NCBI GenBank assembly: GCA_964582985.1
Contig: CAZOUM010000025.1
Span: 1 to 39,556, forward strand
Length of the DNA: 39,556 nucleotides
Reading direction: 5' to 3'
DNA from: CAZQYB01 sp964582985
Lineage (GTDB): Bacteria; Planctomycetota; Phycisphaerae; Sedimentisphaerales; Anaerobacaceae
In this document: one piece after another, positions 9,149 through 17,305 of the stretch
How the letters are laid out: every line of letters begins with the position of its first letter
Position numbering within the stretch: the first letter of the stretch is position 1
The notes under the pieces: generated by a model
The model's input: the letters and a program-made list of their open reading frames with translations, nothing else
Database searches by the model: none
What the model was told of the DNA's origin: nothing
Made by a program: the position numbers and the translations under genes

Positions 9149-9496
9149 ATGATAATTCCATTTAGGAAAAAATTTGAAGAGGTTTTCACCAGTCAAGAAC
9201 GCTGGTGCAAAAAGTATCTGTGGTTTTTGTTGTTTTTCTTGATTTTCTTTGTTATCTCTGTAATTCCTGCGTTTATCAGAGAAGGACTTCAATTCCCCCA
9301 AAAAGAACTGCTCTCTGCTGTAGGTTTGTTTCTGTTTCTATCTACTGGATTGTTTCTTCTTATGTTAATACACGATAAAGTCAAACAGTTAAAGAATATC
9401 TTCTTAAAGGTGGTCATTTTCGTTATTTGGGGAATTGGTTTTTTGATTTGGCTCTTCATGTCCGTGATATGGATAAGCAATATATTTGGTTTTTGA
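9149..9496 (+). CDS. Small AT-rich membrane protein, unrecognised
   Basis: About 115 residues with three strongly hydrophobic segments (around FLLFFLIFFVISVIPAF, LFLFLSTGLFLLMLI and VVIFVIWGIGFLIWLF) separated by Lys-rich loops. The ATG at 9149 was chosen because an in-frame TTG at 9125 lies inside sequence that continues the upstream repeat; neither start has a clear ribosome-binding site. Base composition is much richer in A+T than the surrounding hydrolase genes. It is enclosed by the repeat at 9049-9120 and its inverted partner at 9604-9652, with an attC-like palindrome at 9540-9595. This fits a captured cargo gene. No function can be given. Confidence 0.6.
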   Translation: MIIPFRKKFEEVFTSQERWCKKYLWFLLFFLIFFVISVIPAFIREGLQFPQKELLSAVGLFLFLSTGLFLLMLIHDKVKQLKNIFLKVVIFVIWGIGFLIWLFMSVIWISNIFGF

Positions 9497-9539
9497 ACTT
9501 GCGTTTAAAAAGCATTAATGAGATGGATAGAACACAACT

Positions 9540-9595
9540 GAATAACAACTCAATGTAGCCGACTGTTAAAGCGGCGGCTGATTTCAACGTTCTAC
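9540..9595 (+). repeat. attC-like imperfect palindrome
   Basis: The segment opens with GAATAAC, closes with GTTCTAC, and has inner arms AATGTAGCCG and CGGCTGATT. The arms pair except for an unpaired base in the left arm, as in integron attC sites, where the L'' box carries an extrahelical base. The RYYYAAC/GTTRRRY outer boxes match only partly. It follows a small AT-rich gene on the same strand, as a cassette site would. No integrase lies in the window. Confidence 0.4.
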
Positions 9596-9603
9596 ATTGA
9601 ATT

Positions 9604-9652
9604 GGATTTATCCGCCTCTTGCCCGCCATCCGTTTGGCGGGTCCGTCTGGCA
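9604..9652 (-). repeat. Dispersed hairpin repeat, inverted copy
   Basis: Read on the minus strand it gives AGACGGACCCGCCAAAC and then, after a short extra insertion, GGCGGATAAAT. This matches the core of the copy at 9049-9120 in the opposite orientation. The two copies bracket the small membrane protein gene as inverted repeats. Confidence 0.6.
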
Positions 9653-9659
9653 GACTCGT

Positions 9660-9778
9660 CTTTCCCGCCTCGCCGGGATTTGCTTCAGCCCGAAAGATTG
9701 AATTTTTAGATGGATTTGATATTGTATTAGAAAACAGGCTCAGCACCGTAGCTGAGCAGGTGTAAATGGAAATCTCAG
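9660..9778 (+). repeat. Dispersed gene-leader repeat (family 2), copy 1
   Basis: Shares a 32-base identical block (9692-9723) with 10475-10506. A hairpin GCTCAGC-ACCGTA-GCTGAGC at about 9738-9757 and then TAAATGGAAATCTCAG lead straight into the start codon at 9779. The second copy has the same order of parts. Confidence 0.75.
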
Positions 9779-10327
9779 ATGAGTTATTTACCAATTGCAG
9801 TATTATCAATTAATTTGTGTGGTTTCTTGTTTGATTTTATGTTCCTGTCAAATAAAAACTCGAAAAAACATTTCCTTAAATTGCCCGTTTTTCTCCAAAA
9901 ATTAAGTGTTTTTGTTGTGGTAGGACCATTATTTATTTCCCCGCTAATCCCACAAAACAGATTTAATGTAAGCGATTTTATCTCACTACCAATAGGAATA
10001 TTACTTTTTGTATTAGGATGGATTCCCATCATTTTTGCTCTTTTGAAATTTGGAACTATTCCAAGTGTTAGAAAAAAATCAAATTTAATAACATCAGGAG
10101 TATATCGAGTTGTTCGACATCCAATATACTCCGGAACGGTAGTAGCCGTATTGGGGTGGACAATATTACTCAAATCAATAATATCAATTTTATATTTCCC
10201 ATTTCTTTTTTTACTATACTTTTTGACGACTGTTCGTGAAGAAAGAATCTTAATCGAAGAATATGGCGATGAATACATAGAGTATAAGCAAAAAGTAACT
10301 AAACGGCTGGTGCCGTTTATCCTCTGA
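9779..10327 (+). CDS. Isoprenylcysteine carboxyl methyltransferase-like membrane protein
   Basis: 182 residues, four to five membrane segments, very AT-rich. The C-terminal half has the ICMT/PEMT-type signature: GVYRVVRHPIYSGTVVAVLG (the RHPxYxG motif), then the membrane pair, then EERILIEEYGDEYIEYKQK, which matches the conserved EExxLxxxFGxeYxxY region that binds S-adenosylmethionine. Bacterial members methylate small hydrophobic or lipid substrates, mostly unknown. The start lies immediately after the family 2 leader repeat and lacks a standard ribosome-binding site. The composition differs from the flanking genes, consistent with acquisition together with the gene at 9149. Confidence 0.8.
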   Translation: MSYLPIAVLSINLCGFLFDFMFLSNKNSKKHFLKLPVFLQKLSVFVVVGPLFISPLIPQNRFNVSDFISLPIGILLFVLGWIPIIFALLKFGTIPSVRKKSNLITSGVYRVVRHPIYSGTVVAVLGWTILLKSIISILYFPFLFLLYFLTTVREERILIEEYGDEYIEYKQKVTKRLVPFIL

Positions 10328-10442
10328 CATCCAGTGCTCTCCCGTAGACCCCGGCTCCCGCTTTTTTGCTTGCCCTCGAACTCAGCTTCCTCGTAACACC
10401 AAACACAGCGCCTGCCACCATTTTTCTGATAGTCCGGTCCCT

Positions 10443-10560
10443 CTTTCCCGGCGCGCCGGGTTTTGCTTTAGCCGGAAAGATTGAATTTTTAGATGGATTT
10501 GATATTCTATTAATAAAGAGGCTCAGCGGCGTAGCTGGTATAAATGGGAAATCCCGGTTA
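10443..10560 (+). repeat. Dispersed gene-leader repeat (family 2), copy 2
   Basis: CTTTCCCGGCGCGCCGGG at the left edge forms a small hairpin. The 32-base block follows at 10475-10506, then GGCTCAGCGGCGTAGCTG and TATAAATGGGAAATC. It sits directly upstream of a sulfatase start. The sulfatase frame stays open through the repeat, which creates a false N-terminal extension. Confidence 0.75.
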
Positions 10561-10584
10561 GGGTATAATAAATGGAGCAAAGTC

Positions 10585-12084
10585 ATGAAGGACAGGATGA
10601 ATAGAAGACAATTCCTTGCGACCATGGGCCTGGCAGGATCGGCTATGACTCTGCCGGGTTGCCTATCCGTGCTGGTACATCAAGACAAATCATCGCCAAA
10701 CATTATCTTCATCATGGCTGATGATCTTGGCTACCACGATCTGGGTTGCTACGGCTCTCGAAAGATACCCACGCACAATTGCGATCGTCTGGCTGATGAG
10801 GGCGTGAAGTTCACAGACGCTCACAGTCCTTCAGCAGTGTGTACACCTACCCGCTACGGTGTTCTTACGGGACGATACTGTTGGCGAACGTGGCTGAAGG
10901 ATTGGGTCATAAATGACCGGATGCCGCTACTGATCGAAGAGGGACGACTCACCGTGCCGGCAATGTTGAAACAATACGGCTATACGACCGGGTGTATTGG
11001 CAAATGGCACCTGGGATGGGGTAGACGTAATGATGCTTACCAGAAAGGAATCATGGAGCCCGGTCCGCTGGAAGTCGGTTTTGATTCCTTCTTCGGGGTA
11101 CCATTCAGTCATAACTCGCCGCCGGCATCCGAGGTCTTTATAAGAGGTCGCAGTATCGTTGGAATGAAGGACGGCGAAAGTATAATGGATAAGGCAGTGT
11201 TCAATCGCTGTCGCCGCAAACTTCAAGACACCGCGATAGAACTCTCCGCAGAAGCCATTCGATTCATTGAAAACAGCAAGGACAAGCCTTTCTTTCTGTA
11301 TTACTCCACGACAAACGTTCACTTACCCCATACGCCGAACAAGAGATTTCGTGGCAGGAGCAGCCTGGGAAAATACGGCGATTTCGTAGTCGAGTTTGAT
11401 TGGGCTGTTGGTGAAGTGCTCAATGCCCTGGAGCGCCTGAATCTCACGAACAATACACTCATTATTGTGACGAGCGACAACGGTTCCAGGAACAGCGGTT
11501 CCAATCTGCCCTGGCGGGGGGCAAAGGCCCAAATTTATGAAGGGGGGCATCGTGTACCTTTTATCGCTCGCTGGCCGGGCAAAATCAACCATGCCTCCAC
11601 ATGCGACGAGACCATTTGCCTGACCGACCTGATGGCAACATGTGCGGAACTGATGGGCTTCTCGTTACCGCACAATGTCGGAGAAGACAGCGAGAGTTTC
11701 CTCCCTGCATTGTATGGGAAAAAGCTATCGCGCCAGCGTGAGGCTGTAGTCCATCACTCCGTGTGCGGCATGTTCGCAATCCGACAGGGAAAATGGAAAC
11801 TCATTGAAGGGCTTGGCCACGGTGGTGACTTTAATTTCGGCGTCAAGCTTTACAACTGTCCCGGACTGCCCAAGATTGATGAAAAGACCGGCAATATCCA
11901 TGACTTGAGCTTTGAACCAAAACCGTTCCCGCAACCCGGGCCGGGCGAGCCACTTGGACAACTCTATGATCTTGATGCTGACCCGCGTGAGACGAAGAAC
12001 GTATGGCAGGAACACCCTGAGGTCGTCAGGTGCCTGCAGAAGCTGTTGGAGCAATATCGCAGAGCTGGACGCAGTCGCACATAG
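10585..12084 (+). CDS. Arylsulfatase A-type sulfatase, Tat-exported lipoprotein-like
   Basis: Start at ATG 10585, seven bases after GGAG; the longer open frame from 10366 only reads through a repeat. The leader NRRQFLATMGLAGSAMTLPGC has a twin-arginine motif and ends in a lipobox-like LPGC. 'PNIIFIMADDLGYHDLGCYG' supplies the first metal-binding Asp pair. Cys86 in CTPTRYGVLTGRY is the CxPxR site converted to formylglycine. 'GKWHLGW' and 'TSDNGS' give further metal and sulfate ligands. The length of about 500 residues is normal. It should hydrolyse a carbohydrate sulfate ester in the periplasm or at the surface. Tat export fits cytosolic modification and folding before secretion. Confidence 0.93.
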   Translation: MKDRMNRRQFLATMGLAGSAMTLPGCLSVLVHQDKSSPNIIFIMADDLGYHDLGCYGSRKIPTHNCDRLADEGVKFTDAHSPSAVCTPTRYGVLTGRYCWRTWLKDWVINDRMPLLIEEGRLTVPAMLKQYGYTTGCIGKWHLGWGRRNDAYQKGIMEPGPLEVGFDSFFGVPFSHNSPPASEVFIRGRSIVGMKDGESIMDKAVFNRCRRKLQDTAIELSAEAIRFIENSKDKPFFLYYSTTNVHLPHTPNKRFRGRSSLGKYGDFVVEFDWAVGEVLNALERLNLTNNTLIIVTSDNGSRNSGSNLPWRGAKAQIYEGGHRVPFIARWPGKINHASTCDETICLTDLMATCAELMGFSLPHNVGEDSESFLPALYGKKLSRQREAVVHHSVCGMFAIRQGKWKLIEGLGHGGDFNFGVKLYNCPGLPKIDEKTGNIHDLSFEPKPFPQPGPGEPLGQLYDLDADPRETKNVWQEHPEVVRCLQKLLEQYRRAGRSRT

Positions 12085-12555
12085 AGTGTGTTGGTGGCGG
12101 GGCTTTAGCAGAGATAATCATAGCTACGCTGTTTGGCTTCTCTCCGGAATATTGAACGCAGTGTCGACTCCAAGCCGCTGCCTGAGCTGTGGGCCACGGC
12201 GGGACTTACCTTCGAGTTCAGCGAGGATGCGTTGCGCCATCTCATCGGGGATGTCGTCAGAGAACTTGGGCCAGACTGAATGCACGACGGGATCAAGACG
12301 GCGTTGTGTGCCGGGGTAGCCCCAACGTGTGAATTCTGCTTGATATTAGTTCGGTAGGGTGGGCTGTGCCCACGCTACTCTATAACCAATGCTGACACAC
12401 TCGGCCCCAATCCTGCCGCCCCGACTCGCGACGAGAGACCTGGGGCCCAAGGACGCGGGGGCGTGAAAGCCAGCCACGAAACACAAGCGACGAGCGACAC
12501 TGAAAGATTTATTTCGATATGCGCACTGTGCCTGCGGTCACGATTCAGACGGTCT
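12085..12555. other. Intergenic stretch with possible coding remnant
   Basis: No complete gene. Plus-strand frame 12124-12279 reads protein-like text ending in 'FSEDALRHLIGDVVRELGPD' then a stop, with no start codon and stop codons just upstream. I do not recognise it; it may be the tail of a lost gene. Near 12353 there is a short palindrome, GGGTGGGCTGTGCCCACGC, of a kind common between bacterial genes. Confidence 0.35.
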
Positions 12556-14655
12556 CTACTCTAATACCTGAAAAAGATTGACGTGGTCGTCGGTCCACAG
12601 GTCGATATAGCTAAGGTCGGTATCGGCCTCCTCGGCCACTCGGCTGATCGCCTCTATCTCCAGAAACTGCTCATTATACGTCAGCAAAATCCAGTCCGAC
12701 GCTAAGATGCCGCTATCTTCATCGCCCGCATCGTCCACCCACGCGCTCTTGAGTCCGAAGTGTTCAGCCGCCTTCCACACCACAGAGTGCAGGTCAAGGT
12801 GCTGGTTCGAGACGTGAACGGCAATCACTCCATCCCGCTTAATATGACGCAGGTAAATTTCGAACGCCTCTTTCGTCAGCAGATGAACGGGCACCGCAGC
12901 GCTGGTAAAAGCATCCAGCAGCAGCAGGTCAAACTCCTGTGCCGGCTCAGCCTCCAACGACAGACGCGCATCGCCCAAAACCACGTCCACTTCGGCCTGG
13001 CAGCTCGCCAGGTAACTAAACCGCGTTTCAGCAAGGCGTTTGACCTCCGGATTTATCTCGTAAAAACGGATGTAGTCACCTTCCCCGCCGTAAGCCGCCA
13101 ATGTCCCCACCCCTAATCCCACTACGCCGATGCGTCTTTTCTCCTGCCGCGGAAAGAAAAGTATCGCCAGGCCCGCACCGCCGCTTTGGCCATAATAAGC
13201 CGTCGGCCGCAAACGCTTGCCAGGATCCACAAACTGCAACCCGTGCAGCGTCGCCCCATGCTGCAGAACGTACCGATGTATACTCGGCTCGTCCTTGTCA
13301 TCTTCCCACACCGTCAACACACCGAAAAAGTTCCGCGAATTCAGCACCGCCTTTTCGTAGTCGTAGTCTCGCCGGCTCTGCACAAAAATAGCCACGACGC
13401 CTGCAGCGAGGATTATCACCACCCACACCAATCGACGCCGGCCCCGACTTAATACCGGGCTCTTGTCGGCCATTAACACAAATAAGCAGCACGCTAATAT
13501 CCCAACGTGTAGTTCGCGATAAGTGTCGAATATCAGAGGCGCGACAACAGCTACGAAAACGCCCCCTATCGCCCCGCCGGCCGCTATCATAAGATAGTAA
13601 CGCGTCAGGTGCCGCGGGTTTGGCCGCAAGCGAAAAAGCTCGCCGTGACAGACCATACAGCAGGCCAACAGCATCGTCGAGTAAATCAATATGTGCTGCC
13701 AGGCCGAAAGCTCCTCTTCATAAAACCCAGCCAAGCCCACACCGCCGATAGCCAGTGCGAATGCAATCAAAAACACCGGCCGGACATACCACTTCTCGCT
13801 ATGAAAACACAGCACGAACGAAAGCAGATACAGGCTCAGCGGAAGCACCCACAGGAAAGGAATGACCGCTACATCCTGACAAATCTTATTGGTAACCGCC
13901 AACAGCTCCACCGAAGCACCGGCCGGCAGCGCCAGCCAGAGCAAACGAGTCCCCAGCGGCGGAATTGCGGCCCCTGCCTCGTCCGCACTCGCGCCGAGTT
14001 CGTGCGCGTTAGACGGCGCAGGTCGTCTCCAAACCCATACCGCGCACAAGCTGCAGAGAACCGCAAAGACGACCAGTCCTGCCGACCATACCTGTGCCTG
14101 CTCCTGCCGGGAAAGGGCCGGCTCAACCACAAAAGGATAGCTGACCAGCGCGAGAAGCGAGCCGGCGTTGGAAAACGCATACAACCGATAAGGCGGCCTG
14201 CCCGCGGTGGCCCGGCTGAACCAATTCTGAATCAAAGGTGCCGTCGATGACAAAACAAAATAAGGAAGTCCAACGCAGGCCGCGGCAAGAACCAGAATCT
14301 GCAATATCGGCATCTCAATACTCTCAGGTTTCCAATCGGCCTGCGGCGTAATCGGAAGCGCCGCCAGCGCAATTATAATAAAAGCGATATGCACTACGAC
14401 CTGCGAGCGCAAGCTCAGCCGGCTGACGATAAGATGCGCATACGCATACCCGCCGAGCAGAAGCACCTGAAAGAACAGCATACAGGTCGTCCACACCTCA
14501 GGACTGCCGCCGAACCACGGAAGGATATATTTGCCAATCAGCGGCTGGACCTGAAACAGCAAAAACGCCCCGACGAATACCGTCAGCGCGTATACAATAA
14601 TAGCCCCCCACTTCTTCCCGGCCGATTGGCCCCCTAATTTGTCGTCGTCATTCAC
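12556..14655 (-). CDS. Membrane protein fused to a spermidine-synthase-like methyltransferase-fold domain
   Basis: 699 residues. The first about 430 residues hold around 12 membrane helices, starting with AFLLFQVQPLIGKYILPWFGG, a hallmark of the 'fused MFS/spermidine synthase' group. The remainder is a soluble Rossmann domain: 'RIGVVGLGVGTLAAYG' (nucleotide loop), 'FYEINPEV' (acidic end of strand 2), 'VVLGDARLSLE' and 'FDLLLLDAFTSAAVP', the polyamine-synthase-like active-site loop. The substrate is unknown; these fusions are widespread but poorly characterised. It lies alone on the minus strand between a sulfatase and tRNA-His. Confidence 0.87.
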   Translation of the reverse strand: MNDDDKLGGQSAGKKWGAIIVYALTVFVGAFLLFQVQPLIGKYILPWFGGSPEVWTTCMLFFQVLLLGGYAYAHLIVSRLSLRSQVVVHIAFIIIALAALPITPQADWKPESIEMPILQILVLAAACVGLPYFVLSSTAPLIQNWFSRATAGRPPYRLYAFSNAGSLLALVSYPFVVEPALSRQEQAQVWSAGLVVFAVLCSLCAVWVWRRPAPSNAHELGASADEAGAAIPPLGTRLLWLALPAGASVELLAVTNKICQDVAVIPFLWVLPLSLYLLSFVLCFHSEKWYVRPVFLIAFALAIGGVGLAGFYEEELSAWQHILIYSTMLLACCMVCHGELFRLRPNPRHLTRYYLMIAAGGAIGGVFVAVVAPLIFDTYRELHVGILACCLFVLMADKSPVLSRGRRRLVWVVIILAAGVVAIFVQSRRDYDYEKAVLNSRNFFGVLTVWEDDKDEPSIHRYVLQHGATLHGLQFVDPGKRLRPTAYYGQSGGAGLAILFFPRQEKRRIGVVGLGVGTLAAYGGEGDYIRFYEINPEVKRLAETRFSYLASCQAEVDVVLGDARLSLEAEPAQEFDLLLLDAFTSAAVPVHLLTKEAFEIYLRHIKRDGVIAVHVSNQHLDLHSVVWKAAEHFGLKSAWVDDAGDEDSGILASDWILLTYNEQFLEIEAISRVAEEADTDLSYIDLWTDDHVNLFQVLE

Positions 14656-14717
14656 CTAAACCGACTTCTCCTGCCCTGCTTTTGTGCTCCGGCCCCTTCT
14701 GTGGGCAAAAAGAAAAG

Positions 14718-14792
14718 GGTGAGAGACGGGATTCGAACCCGCGACCCCCGGGACCACAACCCGGTGCTCTATCCAACTGAGCTACTCCCACC
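14718..14792 (-). tRNA. tRNA-His (GTG anticodon)
   Basis: The minus strand folds as a full cloverleaf. The acceptor is GTGGGAG/CTCTCAC, the D arm contains GCTCAGTTGGATAGAGC, the anticodon stem CCGGG/CCCGG encloses TTGTGGT (anticodon GTG), and the T arm contains GGTTCGAATCC. An extra 5' G is encoded opposite a C at position 73, the G-1:C73 pair that identifies bacterial tRNA-His. The CCA end is not encoded. Confidence 0.95.
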
Positions 14793-14844
14793 GACAAACT
14801 TCAGTCCGTCACAAAACCCTATTGTATCTTAACCGCTCTTTTCG

Positions 14845-15441
14845 TCAACAACGCCTTCTGAAATTCAGCGCTGCATACTCTCCGAACAGCTCGGCCGCCC
14901 TGGCATCATACGCCCTCGCAGCCGCTTTCTCATCGTCAAACTGACCAATAAATATCGACGTGCCCTTGCAGACTATCCTCGCCTGCCACTTCCCGGTCCT
15001 TTTCAGCCACGTCACGCCCTTATATTGCGAGCTGTAATTGCCGCGCTGTTTCCGCTTATTCCAGCTATTCTCTCGCCTCGTAACAATCCTGAGGTTCGCC
15101 TTGCGATTATCCAGCCCGTTATGATTTATATGGTCTATAAATTTGCCTGCCGGAACATCGATTAGTTCGCGGTGCATCCTGACGTGCTGTTGTCTGCCTC
15201 GGCCCTCCTTTACCTTGAGCACCCGCCCTGCATAATAACCGCTGCCATACCAGAGCGCAAACCACTTATGCTGCGCAAGCTCCTCGTAATCGGCAACATC
15301 CACAATCGCGAACTGGCCCCGCGTAAGGGGAATCCTGCGGAAGGTGTAGCCGTACCGCAGGCGCCGGTAAAGCAGCACGAGCCATATACACAGCCGGTAG
15401 ATACACTCCGGCAGAAGAATCGGTATCAATACTTTTCTCAC
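14845..15441 (-). CDS. HNH endonuclease with AP2 DNA-binding domain
   Basis: 198 residues. After a hydrophobic, Arg-rich N-terminal stretch comes an HNH_3-type region: 'KFIDHINHNGLDNRKANLRI' (about 100-119) contains the His/Asn cluster of the betabeta-alpha-metal fold. Residues about 138-195 form an AP2 domain ('YKGVTWLKRTGKWQARI', 'IGQFDDEKAAARAYDARA', 'LNF'). Free-standing HNH-AP2 proteins are usually homing-endonuclease-like selfish genes. It ends about 50 bp from tRNA-His, at the left edge of the accessory island. The start is uncertain: the hydrophobic first 35 residues are unusual, and a later start would remove them. Confidence 0.85.
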   Translation of the reverse strand: MRKVLIPILLPECIYRLCIWLVLLYRRLRYGYTFRRIPLTRGQFAIVDVADYEELAQHKWFALWYGSGYYAGRVLKVKEGRGRQQHVRMHRELIDVPAGKFIDHINHNGLDNRKANLRIVTRRENSWNKRKQRGNYSSQYKGVTWLKRTGKWQARIVCKGTSIFIGQFDDEKAAARAYDARAAELFGEYAALNFRRRC

Positions 15442-16059
15442 TCTCCCTTACCCACGAAAAGGAACTAAAATCAGTTGTTATCGCATCTTACAGGCCATTT
15501 CTTAGGCCTGATTCGTGGAACTGCTGTTCCGTGGCTTGTATCTGCTGATACCATTCCTGCCCCCCCCCGGGATTAGTGAGTAGTGAGTAGTTAGTTGTGA
15601 GTAAGCATTTAACCAATTAACTAATTAACCATTTAACCAATCACGAGGCATGTGCCACGAGGCACTGCCTCTATAATTGGCGGGACTTGCGCGTTTGCGC
15701 TGAAAATATAGGCCGTTTCTCGTCGCTCGTCGCTCGTAACTCGTTTATATGAAAGCAATTAAAATTTTTTGCAAATTTCCGATTTTTACTGCTAACTACC
15801 CGCGCTTTTGATTGCCCCGTCCCCGCGAAGGCGGGGAACCACCCGCTGTACGCTGCACGCTATTTTTTCTTTTTACCTTGCCATTTACGCTAAAAGAGGT
15901 ATGATTTTCCCGGCACCCAAGAGCGGAGAACTTCCTCGAAAAAAATTTAGCGGGCTAATAGTTTGATAATCCAGTGTGGAGTGGATTTGAGAGGTGAATG
16001 GCCCTACTTATCCAAAATGATGTTGGATTATATATATTAGAATGCCATGAGGGTTTTAA
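15442..16059. other. Repeat-rich intergenic region upstream of Shedu
   Basis: About 620 bp without a gene. It contains successive degenerate short tandem arrays: GTGAGTA units (about 15575-15606), TTAACCAA-like units (about 15608-15643), GTCGCTC units (about 15721-15742) and GTACGCTGCACGC (about 15847-15860). There is also a hairpin CCCCG-CGAAGG-CGGGG near 15822-15838. Just before the Shedu start, TTGGATTATATATATT may supply a -10 region. Confidence 0.55.
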
Positions 16060-17193
16060 ATGTTGCCACCCGAGACGTCCCTTGACGAAGTAAAAGTCCG
16101 AATCCGGCAGTCATACAGTAATCCGAACGTGGGCAAAATACATCAAGTGGTCCTCAAGGACGGACCTAGGGCATTCAGAATCGCTACACTTCTTGAAATC
16201 CTAGACCCAAAGACGGAGAGTCTACACCACTATTCGCTGAAAATTGACAGCATTGACCGTCGCACAAATAAAGGTTGGTTTGCAAAACCGGAGAAGTCAG
16301 TTCGTCTAGAAGGCGACGACCCGAATGAAATTGAACACCTATACAGATTTCTTACTGCGCTTACCGAAGGCAGATTATCAAGTAAGACTGGCGACCTTCG
16401 CGTTATTGACTCGGGCGACTATGAAAAACTGGAGAAGCTGCTTGATGTTCTGCCAAATCTGGCCTCTTCAGACAAGGTAGAACTAGTGAAGACCGTACTC
16501 TCCCAAGTGGAGGCTTCTCATTCGTGCGTCGAAGAATTCGTAAAAGCCTTCCAGACGAGCAACTCCGAGACGCTTCGGCATATTGCAGTCGCCTCGCGGA
16601 TTGTCGAATACAAGAAAGCATACGCCACCCTTAAGTCTCTCGTAGAAGACCCAAGCACCACAGAGCCAAACATTCAGAAGCACTTGGAGCAGAATCCCTG
16701 GATGTTCGGCAGTGAATACAGCGAGCTCCTGGATAGGAGAAAGTGGACAAGGGACGACACTGTTGACTACATGCTGCGGCGTACGGTTGACAACTTCCTT
16801 GAGATCATAGAAATCAAGACACCGTTCACAGAATCACTTCTTCTGTACGACAGCTCTCACCGTAGCTATTACCCCTCAGCGAAGTTGTCACCAGTCATCG
16901 GTCAAGTCATGTCCTACATCGAAGAGGTCGAGCGCACAAGGGACACAATCCTGAGCAAGGACGGCTACGACACGCTCAAGATTCGTGCAAGAATAATTAT
17001 TGGTCGTGATGGAGACGTACGTCACCAAATGGCATTAAGGAATCTGAACGCGCACCTTCACCGGATTGAGGTGATTACTTACGACCAGCTATTGAGGATC
17101 GCCGCCAAGGTACTCGCTGTTTTTGAGAGCGAGATTACCGAGGAGCCCCCTCACGAGGACGAGGCAGGAGATTACGTTGAGAACCCATTTTGA
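16060..17193 (+). CDS. sduA: Shedu anti-phage nuclease (DUF4263, SduA-like)
   Basis: 377 residues, ATG preceded by GAGGG at a six-base spacing. The N-terminal about 195 residues are a variable helical/beta region. Residues about 203-365 are the DUF4263 nuclease: IQKHLEQNPWMFGSEY, then Asp236 in 'DTVDYMLRR', then Glu251-x-Lys253 in 'EIIEIKTP', giving the PD-(D/E)xK core. Gln282 and Tyr286 in SPVIGQVMSY form the QxxxY element. Shedu is a known single-gene phage defence whose C-terminal nuclease acts on DNA; the N-terminal part varies between subtypes. It lies in an island with an HNH-AP2 gene and two orphan membrane proteins downstream on the same strand. Whether those take part is unknown. Confidence 0.88.
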   Translation: MLPPETSLDEVKVRIRQSYSNPNVGKIHQVVLKDGPRAFRIATLLEILDPKTESLHHYSLKIDSIDRRTNKGWFAKPEKSVRLEGDDPNEIEHLYRFLTALTEGRLSSKTGDLRVIDSGDYEKLEKLLDVLPNLASSDKVELVKTVLSQVEASHSCVEEFVKAFQTSNSETLRHIAVASRIVEYKKAYATLKSLVEDPSTTEPNIQKHLEQNPWMFGSEYSELLDRRKWTRDDTVDYMLRRTVDNFLEIIEIKTPFTESLLLYDSSHRSYYPSAKLSPVIGQVMSYIEEVERTRDTILSKDGYDTLKIRARIIIGRDGDVRHQMALRNLNAHLHRIEVITYDQLLRIAAKVLAVFESEITEEPPHEDEAGDYVENPF

Positions 17194-17305
17194 CTGTGTG
17201 ACTGGAGAAATAGGAGAAGTAAGGTCAGCCGCCTATTATTGGCTGGGCGAGTTCACAGAAAACGGTGAGTGTGCCTGAATGACACATACTTTTAAGGGAG
17301 ATGAT

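Noticed and set aside
10366..10584. N-terminal extension of the sulfatase at 10585
   Set aside because: It reads through a dispersed repeat and puts the Tat leader in the middle of the protein; a GGAG site supports 10585.
13609..14250. 213-codon frame opposite the membrane/synthase fusion
   Set aside because: Arg/Gln-rich composition typical of a membrane-protein antisense frame.
15567..15650. CRISPR array
   Set aside because: Units are 7-8 bases, degenerate and without spacers; no cas genes nearby.
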